Origin: Vombatus ursinus
Taxonomy: Eukaryota; Chordata; Mammalia; Diprotodontia; Vombatidae
DNA length: 64,000 nucleotides
Direction: 5' to 3'
Assembly: GCF_900497805.2 (NCBI RefSeq)
Contig: NW_020953955.1
Location: forward strand, 186,001-250,000
Below, in pieces: positions 44,131 through 55,400 of the stretch. Position 1 is the stretch's first letter. Each line of letters starts with the position of its first letter. Below the pieces are notes generated by a model, which was not told the DNA's origin, ran no database searches, and saw only the letters and a list, made by a program, of their open reading frames with translations. The translations under genes and the position numbers were made by a program.

Positions 44131-45874
44131 AGGACAGAAACTGAGCCCCGCCCCACCCCCCCCCCAGGGTCACGGAGACTATAAACAGACACAGCCCAGT
44201 AATTTGGGCAGTGCGAGTGCCGTGATTCCCGTTGTGCGGATGAGGAAACCGAAGCCCCGAGGGGGAGGACCCCAAAGCAGCCTCTTCCCTCTGTTTCATC
44301 GCGCCTGGCACAGAGTAGGCCCTTTAAGGAAACCCTGGAGAGTAACGTATCACGAACGTTCACTCAACTGTCTTGGGACGTAACGAAGTTCTACTGGGCA
44401 GCAGATCCCGGATGTCCAGTGCAGACGAACGGATCTGGAAGCCCCGAGTTCAGATCTGCCCCACACGGCGATCTGGGCAAGTCCGATCAGCCGAGTGAGG
44501 ATCCCAGCACCCATCTCCCAGGGGGATGTTTGAAAAGCGCCTGCAAACCCTAAGGCCCACTGTGAATAGCGGCCGTTGTGGCTGTTAACCTAGAACGGGA
44601 AAGCGTTTGGAATCGGAAGCCCAGGGGCCGCATTCTGGCTCAGCAACGGCCTGTCTGTAGACCTTCCCCCAATCCCGAGAGGATAAAGTTGTGATGGCCC
44701 AGGAAGCCCCCACCCTCATTTTACAGATGAGGAAACAGGCCCCAGATCAGCTGAGTGATTTGAATGGTTAAGGGGGAGGGAGCCAAGCCTCAGACTCAGG
44801 CTGACTCCAAATCCAGTCCGTCCTCCCGCTGTATCCCGCACGTTCCCACGTGCCTTCCCCTCTGCCCTTCCATTTCCCCTCTAAGAAACGGATTTGGACA
44901 CGAGGGATTCTCAGCCTGGCTTCTATGAACTTTTATGAGTATGTGTACTACACATGAATACGTAATGGTACATACATATAAAACTTTTGTTAAACATTAT
45001 TTCCTTTGTAATTCCAGGCATGTGAAAACATTGCTTCAAGAAAGGGTCCATCCACAGATTCACCACACTGCCAAAGGGGTCCATGAAACAAAGGTTTTTG
45101 AACTAGATGGCCGATTTGTCTTTAAGTATCCATCTGTATATAAATCTTGTGGTCACACTCAGTGAAGAGTTCCATGACCAGGTTCAACATAGGGCCTGGC
45201 TCAGATTTCACTGGTAAAGGGAATTCTCAATGAGAAAACTCCCTCTACCAATGGCAGGCAGCACTGTAGTCTTAAGACTTGCCTGAGCACTGAAGTTCAA
45301 TGACTTACCCAGGGTCACACAACCAGTATGTGCCAGATGGGCCCCAATCTCTTAACAACTCGGTATTGCCTCTCAGATTCAATATATGAGGCCATGATAT
45401 GCACAGACCCATCAACCCTCCTGCATATCAGATTCTACACACTCCTTGCCCAATAATAGTTCTGTACCATTTGGTGTACCTCTTCAGGCTCAGGTTTCTT
45501 CGGCCCTGGTTACAGGAGGCCACTCAATCCTGACTTAATTATCCCATGCCTAGAGACCACTGCGGCTCACAGGTGATTATGCATGGAGCCAAGGGCTCAC
45601 ATACAGCCTCAATAATTGAGCAGGATGGCTGGGGAATCTTTCCTAATCAAATCAGTGGCCACTTCCCCAATCTCAGGTGGTTCATCCTGGAAGCAAGGGA
45701 TGAAAACAACAACTCAGATGGAAATGAAAGGGAATGTACCTAAGACTGGATTCCCGGCCATGGTGTACCCATCCAACCAACAGGGATGCAGGGAGCGAGC
45801 TTGCTGCTTAAACTGAAAATGGAGTATCCTAGGCAAGGGGACCAACAAGGTTGAGGAGGTCCATTTGAACATGG
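44131..45874. other. intergenic gap between SSRP1 end and TNKS1BP1 promoter
   Basis: A degraded GC-rich forward SINE (44,410-44,595), MIR pieces (44,600-44,800), an AT-rich old repeat (44,905-45,110) also seen at 4,565-4,790, and unique sequence. No gene supported. Confidence 0.55.
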
Positions 45875-46337
45875 CTGTTAAAGTCACTTTGCTTTATTAA
45901 ATCTTTTTTTGTGTGTGTGACTTCCACTGACCAGAAATACAAAATAAAAATAGAAATAGGCCCCAGCAAGGGGCGACAAGGCCGACCCTGTGCGTGGCCC
46001 CTGCTGCAGTGTCCCATGAGTTGCCAAGGGACAGAGAAGGGATCAGCTGGCAGTACCGTGGAGAGGAGAGCCTGGGTGAAGCTTGTAGGTCCCACATAAC
46101 CCATGCTCCAACCTTCACCTTCCCAAATTCAACTGTGTCATCCCTGTGAAGCAGCACAGGAAACAGACCCTCCCTGCCCAGTCACTCAAGTCCACAAATC
46201 AAGGAGGGCTGCCCTGCGAGCTGAGTCCAGGGATGGCTTCTCAGTTTAGGGGCTGCTGGTAACAGGGTATGGATGGAAACTGCGGACGGGGAGTTGGGAG
46301 GGTGACAGGGACAGCAGAGAAGAAAGTGCTGCTCCCT
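45875..46337 (-). other. SSRP1: SSRP1 3' UTR
   Basis: About 460 bases from the stop to a consensus poly(A) signal. It appears free of interspersed repeats. Confidence 0.85.
45893..45898 (-). terminator. SSRP1: SSRP1 poly(A) signal AATAAA
   Basis: Plus strand tttatt at the expected distance from the stop; cleavage is inferred 15-25 bases further on. Confidence 0.85.
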
Positions 46338-46415
46338 CTACTCCTCATCTGAGCCGGATCCCGATTCTTCGGAGCTGGGAGGTGTGCTGGCCAGCTCCTC
46401 CTCTTCTTCAGAATC
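46338..46415 (-). CDS. SSRP1: SSRP1 last coding exon (residues 688-712)
   Basis: DSEEEEELASTPPSSEESGS then GSDEE and TAG stop, matching the human C-terminus EELASTPPSSEDSASGSDE with small changes. Confidence 0.97.
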   Translation of the reverse strand, partial: DSEEEEELASTPPSSEESGSGSDEE

Positions 46416-49400
46416 CTAGGGGGACACAGAGGGGACCCCCGTGGAGGCAAAGTTTACAAACCCGGTCACCCAAAGCACCACTTCCTCCAAATGCCACACA
46501 CCAAGTCAGCCGTCCTGATGGAGGACTCTCCTGGCTCCCCTTCCCAATCCCACCAGCTCAATCTTTCTCTCTCATCCATGTCCTGCCCTCACATACTGAT
46601 GTTCCCTCAAATACTGCAATCCTCAATCCTCTCATTCCCAGGACCTCCTCTCCTCCACCCTGGCCCCACATGGAGAAGGTCAAATCCTGGAACCGGAAGT
46701 ATTCCAACTTTGTGCAATTCCTCATCCTGCAAGATTCCACCAGTTGGCACGCTTCCCTCCTCCCTAGCCTCACTGACTGGAGGGTGGGGCCACCAACTCC
46801 AAAATTTCCACTTAAGGAGAGAGTTCAGTTCAGAATATGACATTTCTTAACCTGGCTACACTACCCTAGGACTTCTCCGACTTTTCCATCATGCCCCTTC
46901 CCCACACACATTTCAACCTTGAATGTGCTGTCTTTCCCCATTAAAGCGTAAACCCCTTGAGGCTGGGAAATGTCTTTTTTTCCCCCATATTTTTATTCTT
47001 AGCCCAGTGCCTGGCACATAGTAGTAGGCACATAATAAATATTTAATGACTGACTTATTGCTGCTCTAGGCAAATGATTTCCAAATCTCTATATATCCAA
47101 CACTCATCTCTTTCCTGAGTTAATGCCATCACCAAGAGCCTGCTGGATATCTCAAACAGGCTGGAAGATGCTCCAAATCCCACCCCCTCCCCCACTCCCC
47201 ATGAAACTATCCTCTCATTCAAAGCTTCTCAACTTCCCTGCTACAGTCAAGGGGACCACCATCCTCTGTCACCCAGGCTCAAAGCCTTAGCGTCATCTCA
47301 ACACTTCTTGCCTCAAGCCTCTCCCCGCTCCAGCCCATCCTCCACACGGTTGCCAAGGTGACTTTTCTGACTGTGTTCCCAGCTCAATGAGCTCCACAGA
47401 AAAATTCTGTTTTGCAACTAAAGTCCTTCATAATCTGGCCCTTTCGTACATTTCTAATCTTCTGACTTTTCTCCCCTCCATGTACTCTATGCTCCAGCAA
47501 AGTTGGCCTACCATCGGCTCCACACAGGACGCTACCCTGGCTGCTTCTGGGCCTAGGCTGGCACCCAGGCCTAGAATTCTGATCTCTGCACCTCTTCATT
47601 CCCCTCACTTTCTTTAGCTCAAACCACACCCTCTGCAGGGAACCTCTCCTTTCCAAAGCTGCTCCTGCCTTCCCTCCTCAGATCACCTTCCATCTGCTCT
47701 GTAGATACCTTGTATACACCGAGTTACTCATTTCTCTGCCGGCTCTCCCATCTGAATGTCGGCTTTCAGGATAGGGGCGGGTTTTTGCCTCTTTTTGTAA
47801 CCTAGCACTTAGATCAAGGCTGGGCACAGAGTCAAGGCTGACCAAAGACTTCATCAGTGGGGAAAGCTCCACCCCAGGCCCCGACCTGGGGCCTCCGCTA
47901 CCCACCCAGACCCCACAAGCCCCTTGTCTGTCCTACCTCACTCCTCCTCCTCTTCTTTTTGCTTTTGTTCTCGCCTGAAGAACTCTCATCACTTGACACA
48001 AATTCTCTGCTCTTGAAGCTCTCACTCAGTTGTTTGGATGAAGACTTGGACGCGCCTTTGGAAGGTGTGGATTTTTTCTCCACCTTCACCTTTCCTTTCT
48101 TCTTCTTCTTTGACTTATCCCTGCAGACAACATGGCTTAAGACTGCAAGCTCCTACCACCCCTATCATCCCTGAAGTCAAGTCCTAGGCATTTCCTCACC
48201 CCTGTCAAAGTATGCCAGGACTCAGGAGCACAGAAGACCTTTTCCTAAGCCCATCCCTGTCTCCTGATTCCTAACACCTAAGTGTTTTACACACTAGCTT
48301 CTCTCCAGCAAACAGCAACACTGCCTGCCACACTTCCGTGCAGATTTTTCTCTCCAATCCATCCCAGCTCCCATCTAGGCTTCTTCAGGGTCATGAAGAT
48401 GGAAGAAGGGGCTATACTTCAACTGAGCCCTATAATTTTCCCTGAGGACTGGCTCGAGGTCCATCCTTTGTCCAAACATTCCCTAATCTCTTATTATACT
48501 TACGTGAGCCCGTGGCCTATTTCCTGTTGCCCTCTCCCAGTAGAATCTAAGTCTCCCGAAAGCAAGGGGCATGCCATTTTTTTAATCTTTCTACGTGTGT
48601 TACACACAGTAAAGACCTAGGAAGTATGTGCTGGATTTGTATTTGTTGAAATGTGGAGCCCAAAGCTCAACAGGAATCCCCCCTGCATCAAGGCCATGTC
48701 AGGAATGTCACCCAATCTCTGAAATCTTCCAATGGAGGGAAAGCCACTACCCCCCAAGGCCCCCCCCCCCCCCCAAACGTAAGTGTTTGGAAGTTCTTCC
48801 TTTCTTGGAGCCAAACTGCCTTCCCGAAACCTCTACTCACTGCTCCTGGTTCTGTCCTCAGGGCCAAACCTAATTTGCTCTCTTTCACATTACTTAAATA
48901 AAGTGATTGCTGCCTTTCCACCCTCCTCCCTTTTCCTGGCAGGCTATAGCGGTCTCACTATCGTGTTCACCCTCAACTGGTGACACTCTTTCCAGCGCCC
49001 AGAGTCAATACTTACTTCCTGTAAGACGACTCAGCTCGGCCCCCTTCACTGTATTCCTTCATGGCCTTCTCATATTCCCTCTTGGCTTCCTCGGCCTTTC
49101 GGTCCCATTCCTATCATCCCACCAAAAAACACACAGAAACAACAGCCAGCTGCTCCCTCTCCACAAGATGAAACCTTCCTCCCCCCGGGTAATGTCTTCC
49201 ACAGCCCACTACCTTCCCAACACCACTCTATCACATCCCCCCCCCAGGAAATGAATCCCCAACCATACCCACCCTGCTGCTCCTTACCTCTTTCTTCTCT
49301 TTGCTCATCCCCTTCCAGATCTCCCCTGCTTTCTTAGAGAGATCAGTGATGCTGATGCCTGGGTGGTCCGACTTGATCTTTTCCCGACTAGCATTAAGCC

Positions 49401-52400
49401 ACAACATGTAGGCAGACATGGGCCTCTTTGGGGCATTGGGATCTTTGCCCTTCTTCCCCTAGAGGAGTAGGGGAAAGCCCAAGTGTGTTCATTTACCTGA
49501 AACTCCAAGTACTACCGTCTCCCTTGGACTCCAAGGTGTCCCACAGGGAGACTCTTAAAAGAAGAGACCCATGGATAAGAGGTCCCTTTCCTTCCAACAG
49601 AAGTTCAGCTCCCCTGGGTACAGAAAGGACCTGACCTAATTGCATTCTCCCACAAGCTAATCCTAACTATGAGGAGGGGAAGCTGCTAGAAGAAAACCTG
49701 CCCCCTGCCCCCATTCTTGACTACAGATAAAAGCCTCTATTGGGAGCCTGAAGAGATCACCAGTGTGCTCACTGTCTTCTTTGGCTGGAACCCGTCAGGT
49801 GGGGGAGGAGTCCTCACCTCCACAGGCTTCTTCCGGGACTTTCGTTCCTTGACGATCTTAGCTTTCTTGGCCAGTTTCTTCTTCTTTTCATCCCTGTCGC
49901 TGTCGCCCTCATTACTGGAGGAGCTGGCAGACGCATTGCTGTCAAACCTGGTGGGAAGAGAAAGCTTAGAAAGGAAAGGAGAGGCAGGGAGAGAGGCCAA
50001 GAGGAATCTCACCTGCCCAGCCCTGACCCTGCCAGGACATCCGAGCAGCCAGAAAGAGCAGTGGGGCTGAAAGCCTTCCATTTCCAAGTTCCTCACAGTC
50101 CTTTAACCTGCCCATCTGTGTGGACAGGATCGGCTCCTTACTATCCATGTGACCCAGGGAAAGTCACCTAGCTCATTCCCTAGGCTTCACTTACCTGTCT
50201 GTAAAAAGAGGAAGCTGGACTGGACAAAGTCCTTTCTAGCTTTAAATTCTCTGATTCTTTTCCAGATTAACTGATATGGGGGGGAGGGTAATTGTAATGG
50301 GACCCTATTCTCTTTCTGGTCATGTTCTAACCCAACCTCCAATCTCAACTCTCAGCCTGACAGCAGACACAGGCTTTAGTGCAGAAGAGACCATGGAAAT
50401 CAACTAGTTACTATTTCAGCCTCCTCATTTTGAAGATATAGAAGCTGAGGACCACAGAGGGTCATGATCTTCCAAATGGATAGAGGCATTACACAGAAAA
50501 GTTCAGATTTGAACTCAGTTCCCCCAAATCCAGTTCTCTCTCCACTTCCACACAGCCTTATGACTGGTCTCTTTTCAGGATGATTACTTCACACCCAAAC
50601 CCTGAACATGTGAGGTCCTTTCACGCTACTGGTCACTTGCTAGAGGCCAGGACAAAGAAAATGTAGACGTCTGCTGAGCCCAGAGATATTCCATATCTGG
50701 CAGTGCCCAAACTCACTCCTCTGCAACGTCATCCTCCTCATCCCCAGGGTTGAATGACTCATCTGCAACAGAGCAAGAGGGCATGTTAGCGCATGCTGGC
50801 CCCATCCCCAGTGCTGCAAGGCAGAGTTAGCTATCTCAGGCTCCCTTGTCTCAACCCAAGGCGCTCACCAGTCTCGTCTCCTGAGTCGTCACTGCTGTCA
50901 TTGGCATTCTCCTCACGGATCTTGCCCTCTTCCTTCATCCGCTCAAGGTAGGCATCATGCTGATCTTCATCTGAGTCAGCATACTCATCATAGCTCGGAT
51001 TAATGCCCTGGAAAAAGGAGAGGGAAGAATAAGGACCAGTTCATCACCTCCCCAAAACCCTTACACTCACTAGCACACTCAAGAGATTTCCCAGCATGCT
51101 TGTGAGTAAGACCAAATGAACAGCTCCCAGGAAATCCTAGTATCAAAACTCCACACACAACTAACATGCAGGGCCTAGGGCCCAGGCAGTTCCTGTCCTC
51201 TGAGTTAGAAAAGACTAAGCCTCTCCCAGCCCTGTGGAGGGCTCATGCTTGGTTAAGTAGGCTAAACCATAGCCATGCTGAGGAAACCTGCGCCAGGAGG
51301 AAGGGGGAGAGGGGTCGCACGCACCTCTTTTTTCTATAAGGGTAAGGAGAGAAGAAAAAATGAAAAAGTTGCCAGACTGACCATCACCCCTACCCCAGCA
51401 CAAGAAATGTCAGGATAGCAGATGTCCCCAACCTCCCCAACCATATGGGTACCTCTTTCAATCCTCGGTTTTTGATGTTGAGTTTCTTGGCATTCACAAA
51501 ATCAAACAGCTTCCCATACTCCTCCCTGCAAGGAGAGTAGTTAGAATGGTACTAGGGCTGGCTGGAGAGCCAAGGGAAGAAGGCCACGGGGTTATAAAAC
51601 TTATGAACTCAAAAGGACTTTAAGAGTCCATCTAATGTAACCCCATGGTGGACATGGCCAGTCCCCAAGGTGCTCCCTTCCCCAAAAGTCCATCTTCTTA
51701 CCACCAATATTCTCTAGACTCTAGTCAGGTTACCCCAAGATCTTAAAAGAATGAAAACCATGTATTACCCAAAGAGCACAGGAGAGACAAATTATGAGTA
51801 TAAGTAGGCTGCAACATGCCACAGTAACACCAGAAATGCAGAAAGTCAGATTAAGTGACACCATTAAGACAACGTACAACCGGAAACGAGGTGGGCCCTT
51901 GGAGAATAAGAAGGGATGGGAAATCCTAAGTGCTGTATTAAGTATTCAGGAAAAAAATTTAAATAGGAAGACATCAAGCTGTTTATGGAAGATGAGTAGA
52001 CAAGAATCTAAGGATGAAAAGATGTGGATGAAACTATTTTGTACCAGTGGACAGACAACCCGTATCCATGAGAGCACAGACTCATCAAGGTTTAGAAGCA
52101 ACATCAGGAAAAGGATGGGGTCAAGGATGGGTATCAACCAGAGTATACAGGACGGGAAGTGAAAGGGGTACTCACCTCTCAATACTGCTGAAGGTATACT
52201 GTGTGCCCTGCTTTGTCTCAATTTCAAAGTCAAAGGAGCGAGTAGTGGTAGTGCCACGGGCAAAATTGACGAAGGAGATCTCATCAAATCGAATGTGTAC
52301 AGGTGGCTTATGTACGTAGATGAAGCCCCGCTCCAGTGGGTACAGCAATCCTGAGCTGGCCTTGTAGGAACAGGTGATGCACTGGGCCCCTGAGTGCCTG

Positions 52401-55400
52401 GCATGGGGGAGAGGGTGGCGAGTCAGTGACAGATACTACCCAGATTCAGGAATTTAACTGTGTCCCCAGTTATTCTTATTTTACTCCCCCATTAGAATGT
52501 AAGCTCCTTGAGGACAAGGATATATATCATTCTTGCCTTTCTTTATATCCCTCATGCGGGCACAGTACCTGGTGCAGACCATGTGGTGGTCTCAATAACC
52601 TAGCAGGTAACTGACAACTAATTCAATGGAACCAACCACGGGACCATGGAGAAAAAAGGCAACCACACACACACTAACAGGTGGCAATGGCACAATGCCA
52701 ACAATGGCATTCCCATCTTATAGCATTTGTTTACAATATTTTTCTGTTACAAACCAGCTTATGAGGTGGCCACAATCTATGTTACAGATTCAAAAATCGA
52801 TGCTCAGAAAGGCAGTGATCTGGCCAAGACTTACTCACAGAGTAAGTGTCAATGCCAGGTCCCAAGCCTAGGCCTCCCAGTGCACTCCTAGACCCAGTGC
52901 TGGGAGCCGGAGAAGTCCTGCCTCCCTCCCGCCATCTCTGCATCTCACCCCTGGAAGTTGCCGGGCACTGTGATCTTGCGGTTCACTAAGGCTTTCATGA
53001 CGCGGCTGACCATCTCATAGAGGGACCCAGACATGTTCTTGGTAAGACGACCCTCAAAACGCTTCTCCACCTCATCCCTACAAGCAGAAAACACAACTAA
53101 TCAGACAGCTCATTACCTTCAGCGTGCAAGTGGTCCTGACATGGCTCCCGAGCTTACTCATTCATGTTGAGGGTCAGTGAGATATCCTCATCCTTGGAGA
53201 AGAGAAGGATCAGGAAGTGATAACGGGTCTGGCCCTGCTTGATGGGCGGGTCTAGGCTGATCTAAGAGAGACAAAGGAGACAGGGAGAAGGCCAAATTAA
53301 AGACTCCACAAACACAGGCTGATTGATCCCAGCAAGCCAGGACTGATGGAGGGCACAGACCCACCCAACTCCAGCTCCAGTCCAGAAGAATCCTCTTACC
53401 TAGATCCCAGAACTCACCACAAAGAACATTTGGCGCTGGTCCTTGTGAGGTAGTAAGAAAAGTCGTAACACGGTGGTATATGGGATTTTGTAATCGAAGG
53501 TCTTGCCATGGAGATGCAGGAAGGTGGGGTAGATGCGGATGTCATAGCGACCTCGGGGTGTCAAGCACTGCAACTCCCGGAAGATACAGATGGCGTCTCC
53601 AGTGGCCTGGATCACATCTGCCTTAGACAGCACGTTCTGGGCAAAAGCCTGGGAAAGGGCAAACCTGCAATCAGATGCCAGCCCATTTTCCCTTACCCAC
53701 CCGGACTGCTACCTGCCCCATGCCCAGCAGTCCCAACTCTCACCTCAACAGGGTCAACGCCGTCTTCCTGAGTGGGTGGCACGTAGAAGCGCACCTCCAT
53801 CAAGGAGACCTCTGCATCATCGTTCTGGTGAAACTCTAGAGTCACCTCGTTCTTGCCTGTGGTGCACTGGGATACGTTACTGAGAGGGATCTCAAAGACC
53901 GGCTGCTCACCGATATCAAAAGACAGGAGCTGCCCTATGGAGGAACAACCATACTCTAAGTTCTGCCAAGATCTCTGATTTTCTCGTCTCCCCTAAGCAC
54001 CCAGTTCCCTCAGGGGCAACACTTGTTGGCCAACTGACTGAAAGCGGCAGAAGAGTCAAGAGTTACAGAAACTCTGAAACCTATCTGATATAGATCATAT
54101 AACTTTAGGAATTCCTAATCATTCCTCCACAATTCCAAATCTCCTTCTGGACTCACCACCGAACTTTACTGTGCCCCAGTTCCAGCCCTTCACACACAGA
54201 TCCTTCTCTACCAACTCCAAACGATAGTGTGATTTGAAGAAATCTGATAGTTTCTCAAACTCCTGCAGAGGAGAGAAAAGATGCAATGAGCCTAGCTTAA
54301 ACCAGCCTTGATATGCTCTGCCCAGAAAGTAATCAAACTAGTTTATTCTCATACCTCCAAGGCAACCTACAATGGAAAAACTATACTCCACTATAAACCA
54401 AATAAGAACCTGCTCCTGGAAAACTGCACAGCAGGATGGAGTCAGGTAGGGAGAACCAATATAATAAAAATGACTGCTACCTAAATTAATTTATTCTGTG
54501 CCATACCAATCAAACTACCAAAGGATTACTTTACAGAACTAGAAAAAAAAATGAAATTAACCTGCAAGAATAAAAGGTCAAGAACCTCAAGGGAAATAAT
54601 GGAAAAAAAAAAGTGGAAAGAAGAGGGCCTGGCAGTACCAAATAGCAAACTACACTACAAAGCAGTAATCACCAAGACAAATTTAGTGCTGGTTAAGAAA
54701 CAGAGAGGTAAATCAGTACAGCAGATTAAGTTCAACAACAAAGCACACAAACCTAGCAGCCCAGAGCTTGATAATCCCAAAGACCCAAGCTATTGGACTA
54801 AGAACTCACAATGTGACCAAAAAGGCTGGGAAAACTGAAAAGCAGTGTAGCAGAAACAAGAAGGAGACCAGCTTTTCACACCATATACCAAGATACACTA
54901 CAAATGCATATATAACTTAGACATTAAGGAAGACATCACAAATAAATTAGAGGAATAAGGAAAAAAATACCTTTCCAAAAAAAAAAAGAAAGAAATTATC
55001 TTTCAGATCTATTGATTGGGGAAGAGTTCAGATCTAAGGGTAGGGGAAGAGGTCATGAACAAACACGGGATACAAAAAACAGCAAGGTAGCACAGTGAAC
55101 AGAGTGGTGGAATAAGGAAGATGTGAGTTCATATCCAGCCTCAGTCACTTATTAACTCCATGACCCTAGGCAAGTTACTTCATTTCTGACTGCCTCAGTT
55201 TCCACATCGGTAACATGGACATAATAATAGCACCTGCCTCCCACTGTTGTGATGAGATTTGTATCTCATCAAATGAGATAGGCATTTGTAATGCAAACCT
55301 TAAAGCACTATCTAAATGCTAACTTATTATTATAAGGGATAAACAAGATAAAACGGGAACTTCTGATTATATAAAATTAAAAAAGGTTTCGCACAAAACC